Positions 35,176 to 49,900 of a DNA stretch of 64,000 nt are shown here, piece by piece. Position 1 is the stretch's first letter, and each line of letters begins with the position of its first letter. The position numbers were made by a program, and so were the translations under genes. The notes under the pieces are model-generated. The model was not told where the DNA came from and did no database searches. It saw only the letters and a list, made by a program, of their open reading frames with translations. The DNA is taken from assembly GCF_014805625.2 (NCBI RefSeq), contig NW_023998469.1:1-64000 (forward strand), given 5' to 3'. The stretch comes from Glossina fuscipes (taxonomy: Eukaryota; Arthropoda; Insecta; Diptera; Glossinidae).

Positions 35176-38100
35176 CAAAATTTGTTTACAATCATGAAAA
35201 GGAGCGAACAAATTCAAAAAATAAATTCCAAGGTGGCCTAAGTCTGTCTGTCTTTTGAGTTATCTTAAAAAGAAAAGAAAAATACAACTATGTGCAAGTA
35301 AGATAAGAGAATATCTTAATAAAGTTTGTTACAAAAGATCTCGCTCGTAGTTTTAAAGTATAGAAAACTATGCAAGATTTGATCAATATATCAATATTCG
35401 TGAATCCATCAAAATTTGTCTCTCTTTCTGTCTTCCCAGATATGGGAAGGAAGTTGAAGGACATGAGTGCACATTAGCGTATGATGAGAAAAAGTTCTCA
35501 GAGTGAGATAAGTGCTTAAAAGTGATCTATTTCACCATCGTTCTCCTCTTTCTTTCTCTCCTTTTAGGATTTATTACTGAAGGAAAGTGAATGCTTGCGA
35601 TTTATTTCAAATAATATTTTGATTTTATACTTGAACATATTTTGCTAGTCGTGTGGGAAGATCTCTCTCAGCCCTTTCCTGAGGGAGGGTCATTATCGCA
35701 CAAGCAAACTTTTGCATGTCTCTGAGGTTTACTATTTCGCGACTTTAGGTTTTTCGCGGGAACCGATGTATTGGAGTGGTGGGCAAGTCTTGTCGCATAT
35801 TAAATAAAAAATTTGAATTTCAAGGTGGAGTCTTTTAGTTATTGGTTAGATGTACATTAGTCTCCCACATGGACTGCAACATATCATCATCGACGATCTT
35901 ATTTAAGAATGAAATCACCGGAACAAAATTTGCAAAGCAGCGTTGATAGGTCCGAGCACTTAATTGTTTTACTCTTCTAAACTCGCTCTCCCCCTACTTT
36001 CACTTACTTTTACTTACTTATCCCCGCTTGACTGCCGGCTAGCCTACCTTTTTATATAGCTTCTACGCCAGAACTTATTCATCATTGGCAGTGAGATATG
36101 AAATACGTATACATGCTATTATGTGACATGCATGCTTATGATTTCACGTTTTTACCCTACTCTTCCAGATAGCGTAACTTTTACCTCCAATTCCTAGAAG
36201 ACCTAGTCATTATTTAGGGAATCTTACATTTTTAATGTTGCAACGCTTCTTGTCGTCTTGTCCCTTCGAATATTACGATTCTACTGTCCTGACTCGACTC
36301 CCTTTGCTTGCCGCAAACAACTTGCGTACATACCCTTTTACCAGCAATTTATCAATAACGAATTTCGTTGTGACATTTTCGCCCTAATCTCATTTCACAA
36401 GCCCTTGGTGTCAGCCAACAGTTTCGTCGAAAGGGTAAAGCATCCGCAAATGGGTTTTTCTACAAAGTAGGCGTGTGATTTTCGTAACAGTGTTAATGTA
36501 AATATATGCACTTAAAGTCATTGCAATCTTTTCTAGATCTACATATACATACTTATACAATAACTAACAAGCAGAGTACAATTGTACCGGAGTTTAAGTA
36601 GAGTTCTATACTATAAGCGAATTGTATTATATTCTATCGAAATCGAGCAACTTGTTATTTTCCCTCCTTCACTGTCTTTCTCCTTTTCGCAGTGTCGAGT
36701 AGAGACAAGGTTCCATTATAGTTAATCATTATTTCTATTTTTAGACACTTAAGCGACACCTTAGTTAATTATGTGATTTTCTTTCGCTTCGGAAGCGGTC
36801 TGTGCATTGTTAAAAGGGTGTTAAATTGTGATTATTTTTCAAAACTACCGAACTGCATAAAGTCTTATTTTTTGTTTTGTGGGGCTTACGTTGTTTTTAT
36901 TTTTATTTTACCTTTTACCTTTTATAATTTAAAATAAGTAAGTAAATAAGTAACCTGAATGAAATGGGTTAAATCAATAGCATCGTCATCGTCGTCATCA
37001 TCTCTTGGCTTTCATGAAATCTTCTCGTTTTCTTTTGCGGTTTGTTTTACGCTATGCATAAAAAAGAAAAACAAAACCGGATTTTTTATAGATTGTCAGT
37101 TGAGGTTTCCAGCCATACCGTCATCGTTGTACTTATAAAGAGATGCTATAAGCTTGGTGGTCACTGCTTATTCCGCTTCTTGAGTTTCTTTCGTTTTCAA
37201 TCAATTCGTTTGTTGTTGTTCTTGTTATTGTTAGAATTTAATTTTAAATTCTCTATAGATTTCCATTGCAATTTATAAAAGTTGTGGCCGGAAAAAAAAA
37301 AGATAAAAATGTAAAAAGATCACGAGATGTTTTTCCTTTTCTTCTTCCTTTTTCAACTCTATCATCAAAAAATCAAACAAATCACGTTTATTTATAAGCC
37401 ACACGTACTTTTTACTACATAAGTATGTGTAAAAGTTGTTCAAAGCATCAACTAAACATGCTACTCTTATATATATATACATAAACACATGCACATAATT
37501 TTCTGTTACACGCACCTTTATTTGTAAATCATGTTTCGCGATCTGACTTTCTGGCCTCCAAGTTTGTTACATTACATTACCACGCTTGTAAAGATTTTTA
37601 TTGACTATAGCCGCGCGTATGTATTTATTTGTGCGTTCGTTACCTTGTTGCTATGTTCTTAATGTTGTTGTTTTTGTTCTTGCTGTTGCTGCTTTTTTTT
37701 TTTTTTTATTATTGTTATTATTATTGCCATTAAAGAGGTCCATGGCCTTATTTACCCAGATTTTTATAAAGAGCCACTTGTGTTTTTTTTTTTTTTTGTT
37801 CTCGTTGGTTGATTGCTTTTTTTAAAACTTTTGTTATATTATTTATGTTGAACTTTAATTAAATTGTATTGTTATTATTTTTTTTTGTTTTTTGCAACAT
37901 TAATTGAAAATATTCTGAAATTTTCCTTTTTATATTTTATAAATATTTTTAATGGTTGCGAAAACAAAATAAGTTATTCAAAGCTCTAGGCGGGTTAGAT
38001 TTAGAATTTTTGCTTGAGTGTTCCTACGGTCCTGACAGTTATTTTTAAGCTAATTTTGAATTTTCTACAGATTAATACACTACTCACTCCTTAGCTCATT

Positions 38101-40272
38101 TATATAATTAGCAAACAGCAAAACATGAGAAGATTTAATATATTAAGAGCTTGCTTATATTCCATGTGGTATTTTGTATAGAAACACGGAGACCCCTGCT
38201 ACTGTTCTCCTCACGTAGTCAGGGAAGTAAGCGGCAGAAAACCAATCATAAGAAGATTTTGCAAAATATGGCGATCAGTGTACTTGATCTGCTGGCGTAA
38301 TCTTTCTACAATAAATTTAACGCAAAGGGCTTCCAATTTTTAACATGCTTAACTAGAAAATTTAATCTTTCAATATGCTGCGCTTATGTATAGTGCTTCT
38401 AAAAGTTATTGTTCCGCCTGATTGATGCAATCATCAAAACCGACTTTAACGGGAGAGCAAATAACGGTCGGATGACCCAGGTTCATTACTTTCGTTCAAT
38501 TATCGAAATTGTTAAAGTAGTCCTTAGAAGTAGTGAAAGTTATAAGAAGATGTCGGGTCCACACTTCTATTATGTATTCGAGTCTTTGATTGACTTGTGA
38601 AATCACGGAACATAATACCCGAGATTCGCTGTTTTGGTGAAACCATTATCTCGGTCAATTTTCAAAATTACTTAAGCAAAATTTAAAAAGAGGGGAAATT
38701 GTACGCTACTTCTGTGTAATCGGAACCCTAGTTGACTGAAGAAATCACTAAAACGGTGATTAAAAAAGGGAGCAAATAACAAGAAGATTCTGGCGTTTGA
38801 AAATTTTGTGTCATTAGCATACGGTCTTGTTCAGCTTATTACAGTGCTTCTTAAGAGTGCTAATATTATCTTTTTTAGCATGGAAACGAACTTTTGGTTC
38901 ATCCACGAAATCATGATTAAAACGTGATTACGGTTTTTGGTGTTCCCATGTCCAACTTGGCTTGGATGGGGTATTGCAGGCGCACTACCATCACGCCTGA
39001 TGCAACGTGAACATGCGTAAATGTTAAGATATGTCGACAATCGTTACGATGTTCATCGCAAATAATTTTCAAGACTAATGCTTACCTTTACATGGAAGTC
39101 AACTGTATCCAAAGACGAATTGTTCTTCCAATGCAATCTTCAGCTATTCAAAGCATCTCCTTCAAGTTACCTTTAAACTTTTCCGGCATTAGGTAATCAT
39201 CAACGCATATAAAAATCGTTCCAGTTTCCTACTTGGATTGACTTTGTACTCACAGTACAAAAAACTGCTACGTGCATGAATACATCGTTCGAAGTAAGAT
39301 ATTCAGTTATTGTATAGAATTGGGGAGAAAGAATAGCAATAATAATAATTGTAAGTAATAATTCATTCATTCAATTCAATAATTCATTAACGACTAAATC
39401 ATCGGTTTTACCCTTTGTGTAACTTTCAAGAGCATCTTGTATGCAATGTTTTCATTGAATTTTAATAATAAAAATTTTATTATTGAAAACATTCTGTTTT
39501 TTAAACCTTTTATTTAGTTAATTAAAACCGTAATAGTGGCATTCACTGATTGCTTAACAAGAACTTGTAATATTGTGAATAGCAAATCTTTTGAGGAAGT
39601 ATTTAAAGTGCAAAAGAGGAACGCTTTACCATTTCATTGTATATATGTATATGTAAGTGTATGTGTGTATATGTACACGTATTTATATATGTATGCAGCT
39701 ATCTTGGCGTACATATACGTTTATCTATGTAAGTATATGTATTTCTACCGTTTACTTCTAACAAGTGTAGAAATTAATTCGGACCGATTTTCGCAAAGGA
39801 TGGCTCTACTATCTCCCCGAGGATTTCTTCATGTAAAACTTCTCTAACGGTATTATCTTCAACCTTCAAGCGTCGAAGTTATTCCAAGGAAATGGGCGAG
39901 ACGTAAATACTTTGGAGCTTCGAATAGGTCGGGATTCATGCCACGAGAAACAAAAAGCGACAAATGCTCGAAGCGTTATATTATTTACTTGATTCGGACG
40001 TTAGCGCTATTGAGTGTTTTTGTGTGATGAACAATGGCTAGTTTACGATATGCAAATAACCATATGAGACCAACCATCAGTGTCTATACTAATGGCGATG
40101 TAATTTTGAAGAGGTCAATGCTTTATAAGGTCCTTCAACCGGACAAGATCATTACAGAGTGGGTTTTCAGCATGAGCCCTCTTGGCCTCTTATTGCAAAA
40201 TTCCCCCCAAAACGTTAGCACCGGCGAATTGAAATATAAAATATATATGCATATATGTGTATGTCTATATGA

Positions 40273-40299
40273 GTATATATATATATATATATATATATA
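40273..40299. repeat. (TA)n microsatellite
   Basis: About 13 TA units within a wider TATG-rich stretch (40220-40300). Confidence 0.9.
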
Positions 40300-40602
40300 C
40301 CAAATACAAATATCTATCAATGGATATTATTTATTCGTGCGTATATCCGGGCGATTATCTCCTCACTTAATCTTCACCGCGACTGTATTCCCAAAGCATT
40401 CGTTGTATATTAGCCGGTTGCACCTTCATTTGCTTACCCGATTGTCTATTTCAATGTGTAATTATCGCTTTGTATGTCAAATCATCTCAATTATGCGTAT
40501 GTCTGTTGAATTCTCTGTCGTTTGCCTAATTATTTGTCAAAACATCGATTCATTTAACCTCCATCGTCTTTTTGGCTCATCTATATATTATAGATATCGA
40601 TA

Positions 40603-40626
40603 ATATATATATATATATATATATAT
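40603..40626. repeat. (TA)n microsatellite
   Basis: About 12 TA units. Confidence 0.9.
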
Positions 40627-41483
40627 AAAGGCTTGATGGGTTCTTTAAGCTTTTGTCCTCTTTCCCTCCATTATCCGGCTGCTATCCACGTATAGAGTCA
40701 ATTTATTGTGGTTTCCAAAGTAAAAAAAAAGGGTAAAATACAATTTTAAAATTTCGTGGATATACTCTCAGCTCGCTTTGTGAAATCGATCTCGCAATTG
40801 GATTAAATTCCCCTGTAATCACATCCATATATAACAAAGCAATACATTTATAACAATGTCTGCTAACTGTTTCTACCGAAAATATTATTCTTTTTCAAAT
40901 CTAAAAGACATCTCATGGCACCGGCTTTCAATTCGCAGTGAATGTTCTTAATTTATACATATATATATATTTTAATATCTGTGTTTATATTATGTTATTT
41001 TATTTCTTTCATTTGTAAATATTTCCAATACGTGATTGCTAATAATTTTTCCAATCTTTTATTTATTTAATCGATTCGCTTTATTTCTGTTATTGAATTT
41101 TCAGTTTTTACACACATCAGCGGGCATATTAAATTTATCAAGCACCTTAAAAAGCATTTGATGATGAAATAATTCGTGATCAAAGTGAATATCGGAATCC
41201 GGAGATTATCTGTTCGACTGTCCGTTTTAAAACACGATACGATTACACGATTCTCATCCCTTCATCTTAAAATCACATTCGCGGTGTTAAGTAAATAGTA
41301 GGTAGTAACCCTTAAAAGTTGTGGATTTCTTAACGTGCCTTGTACAGGTTACTTGAGGGTTTAGTCCAATAAAGTTTTCTTATCATTTCAAGAAATAATT
41401 AAAAAAACGAAACTTTGCAATGAATTTGCTGTAAGTATCAAATGATTCGCCCTTAGCCGAGTATAATTTCTTTCTTCTTTTTT

Positions 41484-42205
41484 TATACCCATCACCGAAG
41501 CACGAATTGTCTGTTCATTTTGTCAAAATGTTTCCAACGTAAAGTATATTTATTCTTTATAAGCACCTGAATGAATTTAAAAATGCCTGTCTGTCCGTCT
41601 GCCCGTCTATGTAATGCCTCCTGGCCGCAAAAATGGAGCTATCAACTTCAAATTTAGTAAAAATATTTAAACATACATTCTATGTGCTATGCCGTAGTAT
41701 CTGTAGAAGACTCGGAAAAATTGGCCATGCCTATCCAATATCATAGTGTATCAAAATTAAATTTTTTGCAGTACCTTTATAACGCGCAGAAACACGCTTC
41801 AAAAACCTCTACACACCCACGCATTTCTGTCCGTTCATCTGCACAACTGTGTAGGATCTGTGGTAAACGTTCTCCCGTTCACAACACTGAAGAGATAGCA
41901 TAAAAATTTGCAAAATAATTTAAAAACGATCCAAGCCAAGGTTAAGTTACACGCCTGCAACATTGACACGCCTATGCTACAAAAACTGTGAACACCTTTT
42001 CTCTCCGCATTTTTTGCTTGTGGATCATAAAGTGTAACGTATACACCATATGAGTTTCCATTTTCATTCTGAGAGTCGAAAAAATCAACCGCGTCCGCCC
42101 AATATAAAGAGATGAGGAAAATATAGTTGTTTTCTTTTTTTTAAGGTCACGGTGGTGGGTATAAAAAATTCGATCATAACCGAATATAGTTTTCTCACTT
42201 GCAGT
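41484..42205 (+). repeat. HINE-B element, near full length
   Basis: Starts TATACCCATCACCGAAG, then TCATTTTGTCAAAATG. It has a first island CTGTCTGTCCGTCTGCCCG (41588) with TGGCCGCAAAAATGGAG, and a second island with GTCCGTTCATCTGCACAACT (41828), GGATCTGTGGTAAACG. It ends GGTGGTGGGTATAAAA, a hairpin ATTCGATCATAACCGAAT, then ATAGTTTTCTCACTTG. Head and tail are inverted copies of each other (TATACCCATCACC / GGTGRTGGGTATA). It is non-coding and non-autonomous. The DINE-1/Helentron layout is the same as HINE-A but the hairpin and body differ. Confidence 0.6.
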
Positions 42206-42784
42206 CTTTTTATTATTTTGCGTTCGATTTTTTACAAAGAAGAATTTTATTGCTTTTTACTTTTTTGAAATGAAATGCTTTTTCACATGTTTTGGTCTGT
42301 TGTTTATAGCAGCATTAACCGATTACATGTAATTTTGGATATATATATATACGTGTGTATATAAAATACACATTGAATATGATATTATATCACAAGTGTC
42401 TCTATATATCGTTGTACATATGTAGATATGTGAATATAAAAAACTATTTTACGAGTAAAATGCATAAGTAAGTACGAGTACGAGTACGAGATTTCAAAAA
42501 GGGGAATTTTTGCGTTATGATTATTGTAATTTTATTTAATACAAGTCATGATGAGTAGAAAATGATCAAAATTAATTTTATGAACAAAATTGATGATTAA
42601 AAAAAATCAAAATGATATTAAGCATTATTAGATTATGTGAAATTAATTCCTTATATAAGAGACCTTTGATCGTAATTTTGCGTATCTCGTTTTATGGGGT
42701 AAGTTATGGGCAAAGAAAACTGCATTTCCCCAAAAAGCCAATTTTATAGATTTTTATTTTTCCTCATCTTATAAAAACCTTCTT

Positions 42785-43290
42785 CTTATGTATACCTTAC
42801 ACCACTTATGTATAGGCCGCATTAAAGTTGTGCGGATATATCTAACATCTACGAGCAGTTGAGACGGACTCACATTTTATTAATTTAGAAAGTAATTCTG
42901 AATGGATCTAAGCTTGTCTGTCCGCCTATTCGTTTTCTTACATTGTGCGACTCCGACAGGTCGCAAACACAAACGCTATTGAAAACGGCTTGGCTCGGTC
43001 CACTTTTCGCCGTATGTTGCAATGTCGTTATATGGAAAAAGATTAAAATTTTCAAAATCTTCCAATAAACTCGCAAAACAATATTACTTTGACATTTATT
43101 AATATGAAAAATTTTGTTCGCCTGGGCGAATTTTAGAATCCTCTCTCAAATAACCCTTCCTAAAAAACTAAATCTTTATATGCTAAAAAGCTATAATATT
43201 CAATATTTTATGGCGAAATTAATTATATAATAGTAAATTGATAAAGAAGTCCACCTTATCGAATTTGGACCACGTATATCTATTTTTTGA
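42785..43290 (+). repeat. HINE-A element, 3' part missing
   Basis: Head TATACCTTACACCACTTATG, then TTGTGCGGATATATC, CTTGTCTGTCCGCCTATTCG, GCTCGGTCCACTTTTCGCCG and a GTTATATGGAAAAAG block. It lacks the terminal hairpin. Confidence 0.55.
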
Positions 43291-43337
43291 ATATCACTGC
43301 GTATAAGTATTCTCCATTAAATGCCAAAAATGACTAA

Positions 43338-44218
43338 TTATACCCGACACCATTTGTGGTGCAGGGTGCATTAAGTTAGTACGGTATGTAACACGCAGAA
43401 GGGCTTAAGATAGGCTTACCTTTCATTACACTGATCGATTCAAAATTATAATTTGATGTCTGTCAACGTAAATTTGTGTTCAAACTGCAGCTCGCAATTT
43501 TTGAGTTATTTCAATGAAATTTGGTACAGTGACGTGTGTTGATCCAAGGACGAACGCTATTGAAAATGGTTTGGATCGGTCCACTTTTTGGCCCGCTCAC
43601 CATATAACGCCCTATTTTGAAATGTTCTTATATGGAAGAAAATGCAATTTTCAAAAGTTCCCAGCAAAAGTGGCTAAGTAGTAGTACTTTGGCACTCTAA
43701 ATTGGTGTGGAAATTTTCGAACACGTCCTCGTGTAACGAAAACTAAAGTTCACTTTGTCAAAAAGTATGATCTTCAATGCTTCATGAAGAAAATTATATC
43801 ATAATAGTAATTTAACATGAAAAAATTAAGTATGCCAAATTTGGACCTTCTCGGCCTATTTTTTGGATCCTATCCTAATAAGGATTTTCACAAAAATTGA
43901 CCCTTTGTAGATCAGAAAGGTTTACCTTTTAATATTTGATGATGAAAATTGACGCATAATAATGATGCCTTACAATTAAGAACTCTGCAAAATTTGGACC
44001 ATCTAGGCCTATTTTTGTGTCCTGCCCCAGTATTAAACTTGTACTACGTTAGGTTGCGTTTTGCGCCCGCTCCCCCATAAATACGCACTTGAATAGTTTG
44101 CATTTATGTAGCAACAAGACGTAATTTTTGTGTTCAAGAATACAAGTAAGAATTGTAAACGACAATGTGGTGTAAGGTATTTAATAGTCCGCCTTGCCCG
44201 ACTGTAATGTTGCCACCT
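43338..44218 (+). repeat. HINE-A element, near full length
   Basis: Head TTATACCCGACACCATTTG and CACGCAGAAGGGCTTAAGAT; the core ATTGAAAATGGTTTGGATCG and CATATAACGCCCTATTTTGA; tail TGGTGTAAGGTATTTAATAG and TCCGCCTTGCCCGACTGTAA. About 880 bp, intact ends. It serves as the reference copy of this family here. Confidence 0.65.
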
Positions 44219-44715
44219 GTTTTCAAAGCTTTCTGACGAAAATTTGCTCAAAATAGTAATTTGAGCCTATTTTTTGGACCACACTCTATCTAGGATATCT
44301 TATGATTAGTAAACTTTTCAGAAAAAGGCTTAATTTTTAATATTTTATGATAAAAATTGATCCATAGCAGCAATTTAGAAAAGAACGAAGGGTAGGGATT
44401 TTGGACCACGTAGGTCTGTTCATTAGATTTCAACAAATTAAAGGGTTGCCATGAAAAGCAAGTTTTCCTAATTTCTTACAATGGAATCGGAAGAATAAAC
44501 TATTTATGAAGCAAATCAAGTTTGCTGAATTTGGATCACGTTAAGTGATGTTTCTGGCATCCTCCAATATGCGGGCTTCCTTGAAAAGCATGCCTTCGCA
44601 TGAAAATAATGTGTAACTTTTGATGTATTATTACCAAAAGGCTAAATGCTTGTACTAAGCGAAGTGGTGCAGGGTGTTTGAGGTCGCCCTCGGCCGATTA
44701 TAACGTTCTTACTTC
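44219..44715 (+). repeat. HINE-A 3' half, second tandem tail
   Basis: Continues directly from the previous element with another 3' half and a tail GTGGTGCAGGGTGTTTGAGG, TCGCCCTCGGCCGATTATAA, CGTTCTTACTTC. A further eroded tail (GGTCTTGGCTGATTATAAC) follows at 44731-44750. So three tails are stacked head-to-tail, as seen in tandem DINE-1 arrays. Confidence 0.5.
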
Positions 44716-46900
44716 TTTTAATGTTTAATGGTCTTGGCTGATTATAACATTTTAACTAGTTTGCCGAATCGATTGCAGCCTGTTTGCATCTATGAAATCG
44801 GTTTTTGTATTCAATCTATTGCAAGATAACAATATTAGCGATATTTTGAAAAAATTGCGATCCGCTTACGTTTTATGCCCATTTTCTACGTAATGGCGAA
44901 TTTTGAAAATTGGACAATTTATCTCGGCAAAAATTGATGGAAAAAGTGTTTTAGAAAATCGTACAAATTTATTATACATTTATTTATTATGTAAAATGAA
45001 AAAGAGTTTATAAAAATAAATCAAATGCTCTTTATCAGGCATTCATCTAAAGTTTCACATAATTATCTGAAAATGAAATTTTTGAAGATTGCAGGAGAAA
45101 ATCGATCACTAACACGAAAACATTGCGGTCCTTAAAGCATGACGAGTGTCAATGATTCACCGCAAATATAATTTTATTTTTTTTTGCTTAGAAGAACATA
45201 GAAGGCTATTCAACTTACATTGGGATAGCATTACTTTTTATATTTTGAATGAGAATGTTGTTGAGTATTCACTCTTCATTTAAAAACTTTAAATAGTGTT
45301 ATTTTTTTTTTCTTACTAAAATAAATCCTTAAAAATTCCTAAAGAAACTAAAAGAAAAAATCAAAACTTAAAAATTTCAAGCATTCCATCGCACCCATAA
45401 AGCTGCTGTGCAAAGAACGTTTGTAACAGGTAAGAGAAGTGTGCTCACTCTAAAACGAATCTTGGATACACGATACATTTCTCGAATAATTTTTCATGGC
45501 ATTATGTGGCGTATGAGCTACAAGTGAATAAGTAATATTGTGCATGTCTGAACCCAGGAGATGCAAGCACAAGTAGTTTCCATAAATTTAATCGTTCCCT
45601 AATTGTTTACGAGTGCCGCTTTAAATAAAATTTCCCACAAAGCTGAGATCCGTCAGCTATGTAATATAATTTATTTTGATATTGGTTCAGGCAAAGTTGT
45701 TCTTGTACATTTGGTTTGTTGAGGTAATTTTTGTTCTCAAGCTGCTACGCATATGAATAGTTTTTATTAGATTTCCACGGCGACTATGATTGGTCCAAAA
45801 CGCTGAAAATAACGCGTGTTCGATGAGAAGATGACGCGAGATGACGAAACGAAAGATGACCACAGACCAGGAAAGTTTGTATAATGTGCTTCCACCTGGC
45901 GCTCGGAAGGTTAATCATCCCCCGGATTCGATAAGTGATGTACTCTCATTCCGTAAACCATGCGGATATGGATGAGGTTAAGCCTTCCCAGGCCAGACCA
46001 TGGCCAGGAGCAAGCCATTTTAAATTTTAATTTTATGTCTAATTTTGGAACGTATCTTGAAAAAATATAAGAATGAAGAAGGGAAGCATAAGAGATTTCT
46101 CGAAGTGAGAACATTTTGTAGAGTCACAAGCGCATGTTACAAACGAGATGACAAAGTTAACCAAATCCTCATGCACGGATTTTGTTTTTAAAAGAAAAAG
46201 AAAAGGTTTACCTGTGAACTGTATTGAAAACGTGTTTCAAAGTTATTTAAAAACAAAAACAAATAATTTTTATTTTGTTTCAGGCCACGTTATTCACACT
46301 CCTATATACAATACAATAAAAACTCGCGAAATAACTACTATTCGTAGTAGGATTGAGTCACACATTTTTATAGCCCTCATCGGTAGATGAGGTATAATAA
46401 ATTTGTTATTTTATCTGCAACAAATCGAAATACGTGCAAAATCATGCAGGGAATACACACATTTGCGCATCTTTGATCTATCTATGCGTCCGCCAATTGA
46501 CGTTACTTTAGAAAAGGTAACGAACCAATTTGCAGGTTATTTTTTTCTCTTTATTTTTACTCTTTTCTTTCTCTTAGATATATAAAATTTGAGAAATTAG
46601 TCAAATCCGCTCACAAACACGTTCATCATTGTTCATCAAATCTTAGGTAATTTTACAACATGGAGAATTTCCTGATAGTTTTATAAGGAATATTTAAAAA
46701 AGTACTTAAAAAATGCTTCCAGTTAATATAGTTTTCATCAGTAACTCTTTGCAGAAGAATGTTGGGTATCCTCAATTCGTCGTAATGGGTTGTGTAATTT
46801 TTCTGCTTTGTTTGCTTTTGCAAGCACATGCAGGCAAAATATTTTGTGGTTAATGACAAGTATAAAATACACAATATATACGGGTATATATGTATGTGCA

Positions 46901-46905
<5 letters not shown>

Positions 46906-46936
<31 letters not shown>
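46906..46936. repeat. (TA)n microsatellite
   Basis: About 15 TA units. Confidence 0.9.
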
Positions 46937-46939
<3 letters not shown>

Positions 46940-49900
46940 GTATGCAGTGTCTTTATGCGTTTATTTGTAAATACAAAGGTAAACATATTGTGTTTGTGTT
47001 AGTAAATGTTATGCCATACCATGCATGATGCTTATATAGGTTTATGATGGATTTAACCTTTTTCTTAGAGAGGTATGAAATATACATTTTTCCTTAACAG
47101 ATTGCTGCAATGCTTTAATGAAAATTCTATTAAAAAAAAAAAAAAAAAAAAATATTATGAAAAAAAAATATTGAGATTAAAAGGAAAGAAAATTTTGTCA
47201 TTTAATTCGCGTAAGTTTATTCAAGCGAATGGTTCATTTTTCCTTTTCCTTAATTTGACGACTTCCTAGTATGGCAAGCTTCATATCAATACCTTTAGTG
47301 ATTAATGAGGTAAGTTTATCATTTTAAAAACATGAAGTTCTTCAGCAGGGTGCTTCCAAAGCAGATTATTTAACTTTCACGAATAGCCAGAAGTCTACCT
47401 ACAATGTAACTAAATCAGACGAATAGGACGTTGCTGGACCAATATTAAATAAGTGTCTACTCTCAAAGAATCGGCGGAGGGCTAGTAGATGGAGTACGGC
47501 GAAACACAGAGCAAGAGTTATGTGTAGCAGGGTAATTCGTTAAGAAACTTCTTTACTTAGCTTCATTTTCTCTTAACCAATTTTCTCGACAGCTGCAGCA
47601 GATGTCCTGAACATACAAGTCTCTCAATTTATCTCAAAATTCTATGTTCGTATGAAGTTGACACAAGAGAACTGCAAGACCTCGTTAATACCGGTTGTCA
47701 CACACGACAAACGCTCTCACCAATATTCTCTTGTAGTATTACCTTTACTTTTTGCATTTCATTTTTCTCTCATATTGACATAGGAATGATGTAAACATTT
47801 TGAACATTGCGAACGCTCGATTGTTTTCAGAAAGATATGTCTTTTCTCACTTAACGGAAAGACTGGAGCGTAAAGTGGTACTAGGCTGCCATGAATTGAA
47901 TGATGAATGAATATATGAAAAACTGTAACATTTACTTTTCTTTCGATCACACTAACTATTACTGTTCCTACCTTAGCGTTAGTTGGCAGCATTTTTTTCC
48001 CGTCTTTTTCGAGTTTCGCATTTGAGCAAAAAACAAAAAAAGATGGCTAATGGGGACCGTGGGATATAATATCAGTCCGTCCGTTAAGAAAGTTTTCATC
48101 GTCCATCTGTCCTTATAAGGGTTTCGGTAGCACGCTGGTTGGATGGAAAGTGCAACCGCCTTACCGTTATTGCCGAGCTATCTAGCTTAACAATGACACG
48201 TATGTTTTTGAGCAATAACCTCCGATCGTCCAACCTTTTGACTACTTCAATATGATGTATTATTGCATTGCACAAAAGTGTCTGACTTTGATTGGATGTA
48301 AAAAAATATTACTTTCCGTTTCAAAGCTTATCGAAACATGCGCTCTCCTTTTTACTGCTTTGACAAGCTACTAAACCTGTGAAAGACCTTACGACATAAC
48401 CTCTTAAAAATAATTACTGCACATAACCTCAAAAAAAAAAAAAAAAAACGAAACTGGCACAAGTTTTATTGCGATTTTTTTTGACTGAAGAAGCAATAGT
48501 AAAATTGCGAAAATTCCTTAATATATTTAAAATTTTTTTATTGAAAACGAAAATAATAGCATTCAAATAATTTCTAGTTAATTTAAAAAATAATACATTT
48601 TTTATAGAAACTTCGTGATTTACAGGTGTTTGTTTCACTGCAATCGCATTGCATCCAGTTGTTCGTGGACCTTGTTGTGAAGTCATACTTTTGCACTCAT
48701 AACCTGCTGAAAAAGCAGAAAATAGTAGAAAGTTGTATTTGCTAATGTGAAAGAGAAATAAAATCTAGAAAATTATGTTAATGTGTCATAAACATTTAGA
48801 AAAAGTAAAAATAAAAGGAAAACTGAGCGAACACATTTACTGGATTTACTTTTCATATCAAGCATTTGGTAAATGACTAAAAACCTTATAAAAAAAAAAA
48901 AAAAACAACAATTTATATATTCATAGTCGCCATGTCGTAAACTAGATATGTACTTGCCTTAAAAAAGTTTATAACCTTCTTATGACGACTTAATAACGGT
49001 TTGGATATTTTTTTAAATTTCGTGGGTAGTGGAACTAATGTGCAATAATAACCTTTATATATGAAAGTATTTAAAAGTGGAAAGAAAAATAAAAGGAGAG
49101 TTTTTTTTCAAATTAATTTAATATTTCTCTTGCTTTAAGTTGAATGTTAGTGATGGCGCTCGCATCTCGCTAGCCTAACTTGAAAATAGCTCACAAAGGG
49201 TCGTCTTTCTTTGCTATATAATGCCACTAGTGACTTCTAATGAACGCTTCAAATGTTTTTTCTAGGTTTCATTTTCGGCAAATTCAAAATTAAAGCAAGC
49301 CTAATACAGTTTTATATACTTTATGTCTACGAGGCTCTTCCAAGATCTATTCAATCTGACAAAAAAAAACCCGTTTATCGCTCAATGTAACCTTCTTTTA
49401 ATTTCATAGTTCCCTCAGTGACGTGCAGTAGCGTTGGTCTACTCCTAAACGTAAAAAAATTTGAGCTATCACCCGAAGATTTCACTTCTTCACTATTGGC
49501 AAATTTTTTACAGCAGTTCTGTTGTTTCGGGGTTTGGAAAAAGGAATACTCCGGAAAAGTCTAAAATTCGAAAATACTGGAGTGCTTGAGCAAGCCATTC
49601 AACGTTTAATTCTTCGATTTTGTCCACCGCCGCAACATACCTTGTGGTCTTCATTACAAAACGTGGTCGGAGGAATTAAAGATCTGGTCTTGTACAGCGA
49701 TTCAAAAAAAATTTCCCTTCCGCCGATATTCGTAAAAACTTTTAACATATCAATCCTCCACATACGGTTAAAATGGAACTCGACTTCCCAGGTGTACGCA
49801 GGAATCTCTAGTGTTAAAAGGACTTCACTGATTACTACCAAGTTCAAAATATTATAATTTTACGCTTATTTTTATGCTTCTATGCTCGATACCTGTAACC

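Larger units (their letters stand above)
28816..41483. other. Long gene-poor stretch rich in A/T runs and microsatellites
   Basis: No convincing gene on either strand over about 12.7 kb. It contains many A- and T-homopolymers (for example 30601-30613, 34677-34710, 37690-37705), an Asn-codon-rich (AAC/AAT) patch at 29338-29420 without a clear exon, and TA/TG microsatellites. The texture is that of a large intron or regulatory desert of a developmental gene, but no flanking exons are visible to prove this. Confidence 0.4.

Noticed and set aside
46653..47028. Overlapping frames rich in YIYIYI / HIHIYP
   Set aside because: They are translations of (TA)n and (TATG)n repeats.
49522..49857. 111-codon plus-strand frame
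   Set aside because: No recognised domain, overlapped by a minus-strand frame of similar length, and no clear splice or promoter context.
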